Shown here in pieces: positions 8,539 to 18,131 of a stretch of 64,000 nt of DNA. The notes under the pieces were generated by a model. That model was not told where the DNA came from and did no database searches. It was given only the letters and a program-made list of their open reading frames with translations. Within the stretch, counting starts at the first letter, position 1; each line of letters starts with the position of its first letter. The stretch is from Pantoea sp. A4 (GTDB lineage: Bacteria; Pseudomonadota; Gammaproteobacteria; Enterobacterales; Enterobacteriaceae), in the NCBI RefSeq assembly GCF_000295955.2, contig NZ_ALXE01000022.1, positions 62,001-126,000 on the forward strand. The letters are read 5' to 3'. The translations under genes and the position numbers were made by a program.

Positions 8539-9483
8539 ATGAGTTATTTATATGATGCTGATTTGTTAGATGCTATTCCGTCATTTGGTGTATTTGACTT
8601 GCACAATCCGGCAGAAACACGCCGCAAACTGATTGAAATTGGTAAAACGCGACCTGCGCCAGATGCAAGCGGTGTTATTGTCGAGGATTTTTATATTCCC
8701 GGTAGCGAATCAGGCCAGCAGATAAAAGTCCGCAGTTATCGAGCAGAACAACATCGCGATGCAACGCTTCCTGTGATCTTAAATATTCACGGTGGTGGTT
8801 TTGTTATCGGTCGTATTGAGGTGGATGATGCTACCTGTATCGACCTTGCCCGAAAACTCCCGGTAAATCTGATTTCCGTTGAATATCGCCTGGCACCAGA
8901 ACATCCTTATCCAGCCCCACTTGAAGATTGTTATTCAGCGCTGGTGTGGGTCAGCGAGCAACATCAAACGCTAAAAATTGATAATCGCAGAATTATCGTA
9001 CATGGAGTGAGTGCAGGTGGAGGATTAGCCGCTGCACTCACGCTGTTGAGTCGCGATCGCGGTGGGCCAGGAATCTACTATCAATATTTGGATTTGCCAG
9101 AGCTGGACGATCGTCTCAACAGTGTGAGTATGCAAAAATTCCACGACGTTCCAGGCTGGAATACACCGAATGCGGCATTGAGCTGGCGGCATTATCTGGG
9201 TGAACTGTATGGTTCACAGGAAATACCTGAATATGCTGCTCCATCTCGCGCACAGAATTTACAGGGATTACCGCCCGCCTACATTGGTGTATTTGAGTAC
9301 GACCCGCTGCGTAGTGAAGCTGTCAATTATGCAGAGAAATTGTTTGCCGCTGATGTTCCTACCGAGTTGCATGTTTATGCTGGCGCTTACCATCTGGCTT
9401 ATCTGATTCCACACGCGCAGATTTCGCAACGGCGAAACGCGGACCGGGTGACGATTTTAAAAAGAGTGTTGAATATAAGCTAA
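8539..9483 (+). CDS. Alpha/beta hydrolase, hormone-sensitive-lipase (HSL) family
   Basis: Cytoplasmic esterase or lactonase of 314 residues. It carries the oxyanion-hole motif HGGGF (about residues 86-90), the nucleophile elbow VSAGGG (G-x-S-x-G variant, ~residue 157), a FEYDPL segment for the catalytic Asp and AYHLAY for the catalytic His. YRLAPEHPYPAPLED is a signature of the HSL group. The start at 8539 follows an AAGGGCG site and gives a normal N-terminus; an earlier in-frame ATG at 8491 would overlap the exporter by 35 bases. Last gene of the cluster, ended by a strong hairpin. It may trim or activate the product, or inactivate it for self-protection. Confidence 0.85.
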   Translation: MSYLYDADLLDAIPSFGVFDLHNPAETRRKLIEIGKTRPAPDASGVIVEDFYIPGSESGQQIKVRSYRAEQHRDATLPVILNIHGGGFVIGRIEVDDATCIDLARKLPVNLISVEYRLAPEHPYPAPLEDCYSALVWVSEQHQTLKIDNRRIIVHGVSAGGGLAAALTLLSRDRGGPGIYYQYLDLPELDDRLNSVSMQKFHDVPGWNTPNAALSWRHYLGELYGSQEIPEYAAPSRAQNLQGLPPAYIGVFEYDPLRSEAVNYAEKLFAADVPTELHVYAGAYHLAYLIPHAQISQRRNADRVTILKRVLNIS

Positions 9484-9487
9484 CGCT

Positions 9488-9518
9488 GCCGGGCTGGCAC
9501 ATTTGCTGCCAGCCCGGC
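9488..9518. terminator. Strong hairpin between cluster end and convergent amn
   Basis: GCCGGGCTGGCA (9488-9499) pairs perfectly with TGCCAGCCCGGC (9507-9518) around a 7-base loop, followed by TAATTAA. Lying between convergent genes, it probably ends transcription of both. Confidence 0.8.
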
Positions 9519-9526
9519 TAATTAAC

Positions 9527-10981
9527 TCAACGGAACGGGGGTTCGTTAAAGGTACGCAGTTTGCGTGAGTGCAGTTTGTCCCCCTCGGCGCGCAGCAGTT
9601 CTACCGCACGAATACCGATTTGCAAATGCTCGGAAATCGCGCCTTCATAGAACCGGTTCGCCTGGCCGGGCAGCTTGATCTCGCCGTGCAGCGGTTTGTC
9701 CGATACGCACAGCAAGGTGCCGTAAGGGACGCGGAAGCGATAGCCCTGAGCGGCAATGGTGGCGCTCTCCATATCCACGGCGACCGCACGGCTCAAATTA
9801 AAGCGCAGGGCAGAGGCGGAGTAGCGCAGCTCCCAGTTGCGGTCATCGGTGGTGACGACCGTACCGGTGCGCAGCCGCTGTTTAACCTCTTCGCCGGGCA
9901 TACCGCTAACGGCTTTAGTTGCGTCATACAGGGCGCGCTGGACTTCTGCGATACTCGGCACGGGGATATCCGGTGGCAACACGCTATCCAGAACGTGATC
10001 GTCACGCAGATAGGCATGGGCCAGCACATAATCGCCGATGGTCTGGCTTTCGCGCAGGCCACCACAGTGACCAATCATCAGCCAGGCATTCGGGCGCAGT
10101 ACCGCCAGATGGTCGCAGATGGTTTTCGCATTCGACGGGCCAACGCCAATATTGATCAGCGTAATCCCGCGACGGCCAGGGGCGGTGAGGTGCCAGGCGG
10201 GCATCTGGTGTTTTTTCCACGCCAGGTCAGAAAGCATCGCATCACTGTCTGGGGTAGCAGGATCAATCACCACCTGACCGGCGCACACCAGGCTGTCATA
10301 GGGGGTTGCGGGATCGCGTACCTGCTCAATCGCCCAACTGACAAACTCGTCAACGTAGCGGGTGTAGTTGGTAAACAGCACAAACGGCTGGAAATATTGC
10401 ACTTCAGTGCCGGTGTAGTGACGCAGGCGAGCCAGAGAGAAATCGGTGCGTAAAGCATCAAAATGACACAGCGGGAATTCAGTATCAGGATGGAACAGAC
10501 CATCCGCCGTCTCGTCCCCAATCAACGACAGTTCCGTGGTGGGGAAGTGGCGGGCGATACCCGCGCTCATGGTGCGGTCCAACGTCAGGTCGGAGCCGTC
10601 AATCACGTACGGGTAGGGGATCTCCTGCTTAGAAGGGCCAACGCTAATTTCGATCTGGTACTCTTTTTCCAGCATCGCTAACTGCTCGCTGAGATAAGGA
10701 CGTAACAGTTTAGGGCGCGTCAGTGTGGTGCTGTAACTGCCCGTATGCGTGAAACGCCCCCAGGCGCGGGTACGGTTCTGCTGCGGGCCTTCACCTAGCC
10801 AGGTGATACGCAGCTCCGGGTAAACAAACAGCCCCGCAGCACGTTGCGCCTCATCGGGTAAGGTTCCCTGTTCAGTAAAGGTCTTGATGGCACCGCGCAG
10901 TGCAGCCACCGCGTTATCATACAAGCGTTCCAGTTCATCCAGCGCCTGCTGGCTGTTGAGATGTTGCCGGGTTCCAGGCAT
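9527..10981 (-). CDS. amn: AMP nucleosidase
   Basis: Cytoplasmic enzyme that hydrolyses AMP to adenine and ribose 5-phosphate, adjusting the adenylate pool. The length of 484 residues equals E. coli Amn. The N-terminal AMP-nucleosidase domain (MPGTRQHLNSQQALDELERL onward) is followed by a nucleoside phosphorylase-type domain with INIGVGPSNAKT near residue 278, GHCGG, and the nucleotide-binding VAVDMESATIAAQG near residue 408. It is divergent from yeeO, a neighbourhood shared with E. coli, where amn and yeeO are also close. Confidence 0.95.
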   Translation of the reverse strand: MPGTRQHLNSQQALDELERLYDNAVAALRGAIKTFTEQGTLPDEAQRAAGLFVYPELRITWLGEGPQQNRTRAWGRFTHTGSYSTTLTRPKLLRPYLSEQLAMLEKEYQIEISVGPSKQEIPYPYVIDGSDLTLDRTMSAGIARHFPTTELSLIGDETADGLFHPDTEFPLCHFDALRTDFSLARLRHYTGTEVQYFQPFVLFTNYTRYVDEFVSWAIEQVRDPATPYDSLVCAGQVVIDPATPDSDAMLSDLAWKKHQMPAWHLTAPGRRGITLINIGVGPSNAKTICDHLAVLRPNAWLMIGHCGGLRESQTIGDYVLAHAYLRDDHVLDSVLPPDIPVPSIAEVQRALYDATKAVSGMPGEEVKQRLRTGTVVTTDDRNWELRYSASALRFNLSRAVAVDMESATIAAQGYRFRVPYGTLLCVSDKPLHGEIKLPGQANRFYEGAISEHLQIGIRAVELLRAEGDKLHSRKLRTFNEPPFR

Positions 10982-11140
10982 AGGTGACTCCTTGCAGTTC
11001 AGTGGCTTTTTAACAGCTTATCTGGTTTCCCTGTAAGACGAAAAAAAGTTTGTAATCAGGATTTAATAGTGCTGGAAATTATTTGCCAGTTTGCCTGCGG
11101 ACTATCATGATTAGAACTCACTTCCCATCTTTCTGATGAT

Positions 11141-12586
11141 TTGGTTATTCCCTTGCAAAATCCTGGTGTAGCAGTGGTACGCGCGATCAAGCGCACGGCC
11201 TGGTATCCGAAACGCCGTAGCTTTCGTACGTTGATGTGGCGCGAAATCACGCCGCTGGCAGTGCCTATTTTTATGGAAAACTTGTGCGTCATGCTCATGG
11301 GGGTGCTCAGTACCTTCCTCGTGAGCTGGCTTGGCAAGGAAGCGATGGCCGGGGTGGGGTTGGCCGACAGCTTCAACATGGTGATTATCTCGTTCTTTGC
11401 CGCGATAGACCTGGGAACCACCGTGGTGGTGGCCTTTAGTCTGGCAAAACGTAACGGGAAGCGCGCCAGGGCAGCCGCACGCCAGTCGCTGGGGTTGATG
11501 ACGGTGCTGTCTGTGCTGCTGGTGGTCGGCATTGAAGTCTGGGGCCATCTCATCATCGATGGCATTGCGGGCAGCGCCGATCCCCAGGTAAAAGCGTTGG
11601 CGCTGAGTTATCTGCAAACCTCGGCGCTGAGCTATCCTGCTGCGGCAATCGCGTTGATTGGCAGCGGGGCACTGCGTGGCGCAGGCAACACCAAAATCCC
11701 TATGCTGATCAACGGCGGCATGAACATCCTCAATATTGCCATCAGTAGCGTGTTGATTTACGGCTGCCTGGGGTGGCACGGGCTGGGATTTGTCGGCGCG
11801 GGGCTGGGGCTCACCATTTCGCGCTATATCGGGGCGATTGCGGTGATCGCCGTGTTGATGGCCGGGGTGAACTCCTCGCTGCGTATTACGCTGCGCAGCT
11901 ATTTTCGCCGTTGGGACATCAATATTCTGCGTGAAGTGCTGGGCATCGGCGTGCCTGCCAGCATCGAGTCGGTGCTGTTTAACGGTGGTAAACTCCTGAC
12001 GCAGGTGTTTGTCGCAGGCATGGGCACCAGTGAAATTGCCGGTAACTTCATTGCCTTCTCAGTGGCTTCACTGATCAACTTACCCGGTAATGCGCTGGGG
12101 TCCGCCTCTACCATTATCACCGGCAAGCGCCTTGGCAAAGGTCAGGTGTTCCAGGCTCGTCGCCAAATCATGCACGTCTTCTGGCTGGCAAACCTGTTCC
12201 TGTGTGTGTTGGCGTTTACCACGGTGCCGCTCTCCGGCCTGCTGGCGCGGTTCTACAGCCGCGATCCCGAAGTGATTACGGTGACACAGCATCTTATCTG
12301 GCTTAACGCCGCCTTTATGCCGTTCTGGGCGGCATCCTGGGTGCTGCCCGCAGGGCTAAAAGGCGCGCGTGATGCCCGCTACACCATGTACGTCTCGATG
12401 TTCAGCATGTGGGGCATGCGCGTGGTAGCGGGCTACCTGCTGGGGATTCAGTTCGGCATGGGGGTGTATGGCGTCTGGCTCGGGATGTTCTTTGACTGGG
12501 CGGTGCGCGGCGTCTGTTTCTGGTGGCGGTTAACCAGCGGTAAATGGCTCAATAACTACCGAAAGATGGTGGCAAAAAAGGCGTAA
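11141..12586 (+). CDS. yeeO: MATE-family flavin/toxin exporter YeeO
   Basis: Inner-membrane MATE transporter of 481 residues with 12 predicted helices. It is strongly similar to E. coli YeeO, an FMN/FAD exporter, through blocks such as WREITPLAVPIFMEN, MGVLSTFLVSWLGKEAMAG, GSGALRGAGNTKIP and WVLPAGLKGARDARY. Proximity to amn supports orthology. The reading frame has no ATG at the N-terminus: it opens with TTG at 11141, with a GTG at 11174 and the first in-frame ATG at 11234 (Met of MWREITPL). E. coli YeeO also extends upstream of that ATG, so the TTG or GTG is more likely. No clear ribosome site is visible. Confidence 0.88.
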   Translation: MVIPLQNPGVAVVRAIKRTAWYPKRRSFRTLMWREITPLAVPIFMENLCVMLMGVLSTFLVSWLGKEAMAGVGLADSFNMVIISFFAAIDLGTTVVVAFSLAKRNGKRARAAARQSLGLMTVLSVLLVVGIEVWGHLIIDGIAGSADPQVKALALSYLQTSALSYPAAAIALIGSGALRGAGNTKIPMLINGGMNILNIAISSVLIYGCLGWHGLGFVGAGLGLTISRYIGAIAVIAVLMAGVNSSLRITLRSYFRRWDINILREVLGIGVPASIESVLFNGGKLLTQVFVAGMGTSEIAGNFIAFSVASLINLPGNALGSASTIITGKRLGKGQVFQARRQIMHVFWLANLFLCVLAFTTVPLSGLLARFYSRDPEVITVTQHLIWLNAAFMPFWAASWVLPAGLKGARDARYTMYVSMFSMWGMRVVAGYLLGIQFGMGVYGVWLGMFFDWAVRGVCFWWRLTSGKWLNNYRKMVAKKA

Positions 12587-12758
12587 AATGCAGGGGCGTA
12601 GCAGCAGGCTGCGCCCTTATGCTTTTGTTGAATAAGTAAAAGCTATTAGTTCCTCCCTTCTGACTTATGTCATGGTTTACCCCGCAGTCGCTGATCAAAT
12701 TACCTTATAACTCAAGCTGTTTTGAACTGTCCGTCACTTCACTAAGAGGTCGATTGGT

Positions 12759-14369
12759 ATGGAAAACTGCACGCCGGTATTTGCCGTAAACGATCTTACT
12801 GTTGCTCTGCCGAAGGGGATGGATCGCCTGAATGCGGTGGAGAATCTTAGCTTCTCGCTGTATGCCGGGGAAATCCTGTGCATTATTGGCGAGTCCGGTT
12901 CGGGTAAATCGGTCACGGCCCATGCTGCCATGGGGCTGCTACCAGCGGCGTTACGCATCCAGAGCGGCACCATTACCCTGCATGGCAACGATTTACTGCA
13001 AATGACACCGCAGCAACTGCGGCAGCGCCAGGGAAAATCGCTGGCGATTATCTTCCAGGACCCGCTCTCTGCACTGAACCCGCTAATGACCGTGGGTGCT
13101 CAAATCCGTGAAGTTCTCCAGGCGCACAATGTGGGTGACCGCGCCAGCCAGAGTGACAAAGTGTTGTCGTTACTGGAGGAAGTTGGCTTGCCTGAACCGC
13201 GCCAAATGCAGCACCAGTATCCTTTTCGCCTTTCTGGCGGCCAGCGCCAACGCGTGATGATTGCGATGGCGCTGGCCCTCGACCCCGATGTCCTGATTGC
13301 CGATGAACCTACCACCGCGTTGGATGTCACCACTCAGGCGCAAATATTGCAGCTGATTCGCCGTTTGCAGCAGCGGAAAAACATGAGCGTGCTGTTTATC
13401 ACCCATGATTTTGGCGTGGTTGAAGAGATTGCCGACCGGGTGATCGTGATGGAAAGGGGCCACATGGTGGAGTCCGGTGTGGCTGAGCAGGTCTTGCATC
13501 AGCCGCGTCATCCCTATGCGCGCAAGCTGGTGGCGGCCGTACCGCGCCTGCGCCAGGAAACGCAGTGCCTGCCGGAGAGTGCGCCTGAGGTGCTGCGCGT
13601 CACCAATCTGTGTAAAACCTATCGCAGCAAAGGTGGCTGGCGCGCGGCACGTAAAGTGCAGGCGTTAAATCAGGTTAGTTTTAGCCTGAAAAAAGGGGAA
13701 ACGCTGGGCATTGTCGGCGAGTCCGGTTCCGGCAAATCTTCACTTGGGCGCGTGCTGTTGCGCCTCTTACCTGCTGACAGCGGAGAAGTGCTGTTCGACG
13801 GGCGCGATATTCTGCAACTGAGCGAACAGGCTTTTCGGCCGCTGCGCCGCTGGATCCAGATGGTTTTCCAGGACCCGTTTGCCTCGCTCAATCCGCGCCA
13901 CACCATCGAAACGATCCTCACCGCCGGGCCGCGTGCGCTCGGGGGAATGAGTGCTGAAGAGATCCAACGCAAAGCCAGGCAATTACTGCGCCTGGTGGGG
14001 CTGGAGCCAGGCGTGCTGGATCGCTATCCCCATGAATTTTCCGGCGGACAGCGGCAGCGTATTGGTATCGCCCGTGCCCTGATGTTTGACCCGTTGCTGC
14101 TGGTTGCTGATGAGTCGGTCTCTGCGTTGGATGTTTCGGTACAGGCGCAGGTTCTGACGCTGTTGCAGGAGATCCAGGTCAAAACGCAGGTCGCGATGAT
14201 CTTTATTACCCATGATCTGCGGGTTGCCAGTCAGATTTGCCATCAGGTTGCGGTGCTTTATCAGGGGCAAATTGTTGAACAGGGAACGCCGCAACAGGTC
14301 TTCCGTCAGCCGCAGCACAGCTACACGGCAAAACTGGTGGCCGCGATCCCCGGCCACGCAGGCGGCTGA
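12759..14369 (+). CDS. Peptide-type ABC transporter, duplicated ATP-binding protein
   Basis: Cytoplasmic energising subunit of a dipeptide/oligopeptide/nickel-class importer. 536 residues contain two complete ATPase halves. The first has Walker A GESGSGKS (~residue 43), signature LSGGQRQRV (~157) and Walker B VLIADEP (~178). The second has GESGSGKS (~320), FSGGQRQRIG (~426) and LLVADES. This fused DppD-DppF arrangement is the YejF/GsiA type. It leads an operon with a binding protein and two permeases, all on the same strand. Substrate unknown. Confidence 0.9.
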   Translation: MENCTPVFAVNDLTVALPKGMDRLNAVENLSFSLYAGEILCIIGESGSGKSVTAHAAMGLLPAALRIQSGTITLHGNDLLQMTPQQLRQRQGKSLAIIFQDPLSALNPLMTVGAQIREVLQAHNVGDRASQSDKVLSLLEEVGLPEPRQMQHQYPFRLSGGQRQRVMIAMALALDPDVLIADEPTTALDVTTQAQILQLIRRLQQRKNMSVLFITHDFGVVEEIADRVIVMERGHMVESGVAEQVLHQPRHPYARKLVAAVPRLRQETQCLPESAPEVLRVTNLCKTYRSKGGWRAARKVQALNQVSFSLKKGETLGIVGESGSGKSSLGRVLLRLLPADSGEVLFDGRDILQLSEQAFRPLRRWIQMVFQDPFASLNPRHTIETILTAGPRALGGMSAEEIQRKARQLLRLVGLEPGVLDRYPHEFSGGQRQRIGIARALMFDPLLLVADESVSALDVSVQAQVLTLLQEIQVKTQVAMIFITHDLRVASQICHQVAVLYQGQIVEQGTPQQVFRQPQHSYTAKLVAAIPGHAGG

Positions 14370-14480
14370 AGGACTGCCACTGAGTCTTAACCTCTTTCTA
14401 CGTGTTTTTCCCGTTTTCAGCGCGTTCACATGACGAAATTACGATCGGTTTTGATCGGTGTATTCACCTGAGGAAAGAGA

Positions 14481-16151
14481 ATGGACGAGAGCTATACCGA
14501 TAACTTACCCCCGCTTTCCCGGCGGCAAACCCTGAAATTGCTGGCCGCAGGCACCGCCGCCGTGGCGTTACCAGGCCTGTTTGGTAGCCGGGTTGCTGCC
14601 GCCGCAATGAGCAGCAGTGGTGGGCAGATGGTCGTGGGTTTTTCGCAAGAACCCACGGTATTTAATCCCCTGATGCCACACATTGAGGTGGATGACGGAC
14701 TGCACTTTAGCCTGTTTGATCAGCTGTTTGGCGTTGATGAACAGGGCCATTTCTTCCCGAAACTGGCGCTTGAGGTGCCTACGGTCGAGAATGGCGGTAT
14801 CTCTCAGGATGGCCTGCAGTTTCACCTGAAACTGCGGGATAACGTCAAATGGCATGATGGTCACCCCTTCAGCGCAGAGGATGTCAAATTCACACTGGCA
14901 CTGCTGGTGGACAGTCATTTCCGCAGCACCAGTCGTACGGGGCACGAGTTAGTGCGCGATGTCACGGTCATTTCTCCCACGGAAATCCGTTGGCGCATGG
15001 AAAAAGCCTTTGCGCCGTACACTTCGATTCTCGCGGCCACCTTTATTATTCCGCAACATGCTTTCACGGGCGTTGCCGATAAAAATACGGCGCCGTTCAA
15101 TAATGCGCCGATTGGCACTGGACCGTTCCGCTGGCAGCAACGTGTACCCGGTGATCATATTGAACTGGTGGCGAATAAAGACTATTTCCTGGAGGGACCG
15201 CGCATCGAACGTCTGGTGTATAAGTACGTGCCGGACCTGAATGTCATGTATACCCAGTTTGTGGCCGGGGATCTGGACGTGGTTGGACTGCAGTGGATCT
15301 CCGCCGATCACTATGCCGAAGCGAAAAAATTGCCGGGCAAAGTGGTGGATGTCTTCCAGAGTGCCACCATCGAAAACTTCGCCTTCAATTTAGGCAAACC
15401 GCAGTTTCAGGAGTTGGCGGTGCGGCAGGCAATTTATTATGCCATCGACAAACAGACGATTATCGATGCGCTCTATTACAGCCTCCCGAAGCCGACAGAA
15501 ACCTACATGCCGATGCAGTCGTTTTATTTTAATCCTGACCTGCCGAAACATGAATTTAGCCTGGAGAAAGCGGCGGCCTTGCTTGATCAAGCCGGATGGA
15601 AACCCGGCGCAGGGGGCATTCGCGAGAAAAATGGCGTGCGGCTCTCGTTCGCTAACTCCACCACGGCAGGCAACCACCTGCGCGAGCAGATGCAGCAATA
15701 TTTGCAGCAGAGCTTCCAGCAGATCGGCATTGAGATGAAAATCGCGAATTTGCCCCCTGCCGTGATGTGGGGGGACTACTGGATGAAGTCCGAATATGAC
15801 ACGGCGATTGTCGGCCTCAATTTCCTCACCGGATCGGACCCGGATACGGCCGACTATCTGCGCTCTGATGCCATCCCGGTGCAGGGGGGCGCAGGTCAGA
15901 ATGTCTTCCAGTATAAAAGCCCGCAGGTCGATCAATGGCTGGCGCAGGGGGCTGCGGAGTTCTCTCCTGAAGCGCGTAAAGCGGTCTACTTCAAGATTCA
16001 GCAGCAGGTACGGCGGGATATGCCATTTCTGAATCTGTTTACCTTTGCCAACGTTCGTGGTCATAAGCAGGGCGCTGAAAACATCACGCCTAACATCAAT
16101 GTGCGTATCGATAGCTGGAACGTCAACCGTTGGGGCTGGCAGAAAGCCTGA
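14481..16151 (+). CDS. Tat-exported ABC transporter substrate-binding protein (SBP_bac_5 family)
   Basis: Periplasmic binding protein of 556 residues, family 5 (peptide/nickel class). The N-terminus carries a twin-arginine signal: SRRQTLKLLAAGTAAVALPG followed by an AxA-type cleavage region near residue 38. The family 5 body follows (FSQEPTVFNPL, LRDNVKWHDGHPFSAEDVKFT, GTGPFRW). Tat export is less usual in this family than Sec export and implies folding in the cytoplasm. Ribosome site GAGGAAAGAG precedes the ATG. Probable ligands are peptides or opines; specificity cannot be inferred. Confidence 0.88.
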   Translation: MDESYTDNLPPLSRRQTLKLLAAGTAAVALPGLFGSRVAAAAMSSSGGQMVVGFSQEPTVFNPLMPHIEVDDGLHFSLFDQLFGVDEQGHFFPKLALEVPTVENGGISQDGLQFHLKLRDNVKWHDGHPFSAEDVKFTLALLVDSHFRSTSRTGHELVRDVTVISPTEIRWRMEKAFAPYTSILAATFIIPQHAFTGVADKNTAPFNNAPIGTGPFRWQQRVPGDHIELVANKDYFLEGPRIERLVYKYVPDLNVMYTQFVAGDLDVVGLQWISADHYAEAKKLPGKVVDVFQSATIENFAFNLGKPQFQELAVRQAIYYAIDKQTIIDALYYSLPKPTETYMPMQSFYFNPDLPKHEFSLEKAAALLDQAGWKPGAGGIREKNGVRLSFANSTTAGNHLREQMQQYLQQSFQQIGIEMKIANLPPAVMWGDYWMKSEYDTAIVGLNFLTGSDPDTADYLRSDAIPVQGGAGQNVFQYKSPQVDQWLAQGAAEFSPEARKAVYFKIQQQVRRDMPFLNLFTFANVRGHKQGAENITPNINVRIDSWNVNRWGWQKA

Positions 16152-16194
16152 CCCATAAACCGGCGGGCCAGGCGGCTCGCCAGGGAGGATTCTG

Positions 16195-17145
16195 ATGGTG
16201 ACTTTTCTGATACGGCGCGGTGGTCAGAGCCTGATCCTACTGCTGCTGGTCTCTCTGATTGGTTTTTCCGCGTTGAATCTCGCCCCAGGCGGGCCGCTTT
16301 CACAATACGCGCTGACGCCGGGGATGACGCAGGAGGCGTTACAGCGGCTAAGCCATCAAATGGGCTTAGATCGCCCCTTACCGGTGCAGTATTTTGACTG
16401 GCTGATGCATCTGCTGCGTGGCGACTGGGGCCGCTCCTACCGTGACGGCCAGCCCGTGCTGAGCATTATCTTTTCTCATCTGCCAGCCACATTATTGCTG
16501 ATGGTGAGTGCCATGGTGTTGTCGATCGCGATTGGGGTATGGAGTGGGATCCGCAGTGCCGTGAAGCGCGACAGCCTGTTTGATCGCGTTTCGACGCTGA
16601 GCTCCATGGTGGCACTGTCGATTCCCACGTTCTGGTTTGGTCTGGTCGCAATCTACTTTTTCTCGCTAAAACTGCAATGGCTGCCCGCAGGCAACATGTA
16701 CACCGTGGGGGATGGATCGGCACTGGATATCCTGCGCCATCTGATTTTACCGGTGTTGGTGCTGACATTTGTCGACGTTGCCATCTGGAGCCGTTATATG
16801 CGTTCGGCCACGCTGGAGGTGATGCAGCAAGAGTTCATCAAAACCGCCCGTGCCAAAGGGCTCACGCCGCGTCGCGTGCTGCTAAAACATGTGGTGGGTA
16901 ACGCACTGCTGCCGATGATTGCGCTGGCGGGGATGCAGCTGCCGACCATTTTAGGCGGTGCCCTGGTGGCCGAAACGGTGTTTACCTGGCCGGGGATGGG
17001 GCGGTTATTTCTCGATAGCCTTGGCTACAGCGACTACCCGGTGGTGATGGGCCTGCTGATGTGTTCAGCCATTCTGGTGCTGTTGGGTAATTTACTGGCT
17101 GATGTGGTGACGGCGCTGGTTGACCCGCGCATTCGCCCTGTCTGA
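16195..17145 (+). CDS. ABC transporter permease, DppB type
   Basis: Inner-membrane permease of 316 residues with the N-terminal helix and FSALNLAPGGPL segment of DppB/OppB proteins, and the coupling-helix motif EFIKTARAKGLTPRRVLLKHVVGNALLP (EAA loop) near residues 210-237. It starts 43 bases after the binding protein with GGGAGGA, and is followed after 9 bases by its partner permease. Confidence 0.92.
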   Translation: MVTFLIRRGGQSLILLLLVSLIGFSALNLAPGGPLSQYALTPGMTQEALQRLSHQMGLDRPLPVQYFDWLMHLLRGDWGRSYRDGQPVLSIIFSHLPATLLLMVSAMVLSIAIGVWSGIRSAVKRDSLFDRVSTLSSMVALSIPTFWFGLVAIYFFSLKLQWLPAGNMYTVGDGSALDILRHLILPVLVLTFVDVAIWSRYMRSATLEVMQQEFIKTARAKGLTPRRVLLKHVVGNALLPMIALAGMQLPTILGGALVAETVFTWPGMGRLFLDSLGYSDYPVVMGLLMCSAILVLLGNLLADVVTALVDPRIRPV

Positions 17146-17154
17146 GGAGACAAC

Positions 17155-18039
17155 ATGACCTCTTCCGTACTGACCCCGCCACGTGCCCACGCCCGCTGGT
17201 GGCACAACCGTACCCTGCAACGCTTCCTGCATCAGCGTCTGGCATGTTGCAGTCTCGTGGTGATCCTGGTGATGGCGCTGGCCTGCGCGTGCGGCCCGTG
17301 GCTGCTGCCGTTCGATGACTTGCATATCGATTTACGCGCTCGCTTTGCGCCGCCGCTGAGCGGCTGGCATCTGCTTGGCACCGATCCCCTGGGACGAGAT
17401 TTACTGGCGCGGTTGCTGATGGCAGGCCGCATCTCGCTGCTGATTGGCTTCTGCGCGATGCTGCTCAGTATGCTGGTGGGCACGGTTGTCGGCATTACCG
17501 CAGGCTATTACGGCGGCAAAATCGGCGCGTTATTGATGCGCGTGGTCGATGCGTTTTTGGCCTTCCCCAGCGTGTTTCTGCTGCTGGCGCTGGCCGCATT
17601 TATTAAGCCCAGCCCGATGATGATCACGGTGATTATCGCCGTAACCAGTTGGATGGAAGTGGCGCGCATTGTGGAGACTGAAGTGCGATCCCTGCGTGAG
17701 CGCGAATATATTCTGGCGGCAAAAATGCTTGGGCTGTCTGGCCGTTGGATCATGTTTCGTGAGCTGCTGCCCAATGTGGTGGGGCCGATCATTGTAGCGG
17801 CGACCTTGACCGTTGCGCGCGCCATTCTGCTGGAGGCCTATATCAGTTTTCTGGGTTACGGTATTCAGCCGCCGCTGCCGAGCTGGGGCAATATGCTGAA
17901 CGGGGCGCAGCAATATCTGCTTAGTGCGCCGTGGCTGGCGCTGGTGCCAGGTGTGGCGATCACGCTGGCGGTAGCCAGTTTTAACTTCATCGGCGATGGG
18001 CTCCGCGATGCGTTAGACAGTCGCAGCCAGCGCCCTTAG
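17155..18039 (+). CDS. ABC transporter permease, DppC type
   Basis: Partner permease of 294 residues. It has an N-terminal cytoplasmic tail and first helix, the LLGTDPLGRDLLARLL motif typical of DppC/OppC (~residues 73-88), and the EAA loop REREYILAAKMLGLSGRWIM near residue 182. With the preceding permease it forms the membrane channel of the importer. Last gene of the operon; a weak dyad (ATTTCTGC / GCAGAAAT, 18044-18067) follows. Confidence 0.92.
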   Translation: MTSSVLTPPRAHARWWHNRTLQRFLHQRLACCSLVVILVMALACACGPWLLPFDDLHIDLRARFAPPLSGWHLLGTDPLGRDLLARLLMAGRISLLIGFCAMLLSMLVGTVVGITAGYYGGKIGALLMRVVDAFLAFPSVFLLLALAAFIKPSPMMITVIIAVTSWMEVARIVETEVRSLREREYILAAKMLGLSGRWIMFRELLPNVVGPIIVAATLTVARAILLEAYISFLGYGIQPPLPSWGNMLNGAQQYLLSAPWLALVPGVAITLAVASFNFIGDGLRDALDSRSQRP

Positions 18040-18131
18040 CAGGATTTCTGCATTGGAGCGCAGAAATAGTGGGTTCTGTTTTGCCCGACAACAGGGTTTA
18101 CTGCGGTTATCAACTTTTCGAGGAGACGAAC

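Noticed and set aside
9569-10453. Long plus-strand frame of 294 residues
   Set aside because: It is antisense to amn, a certain gene, and arises from its codon bias.
12592-12619. Possible terminator after yeeO
   Set aside because: The stem needs G-T pairs and lacks an adjacent T-run, so it was not listed.
15390-16064. 224-residue minus-strand frame
   Set aside because: Antisense shadow of the substrate-binding protein gene.
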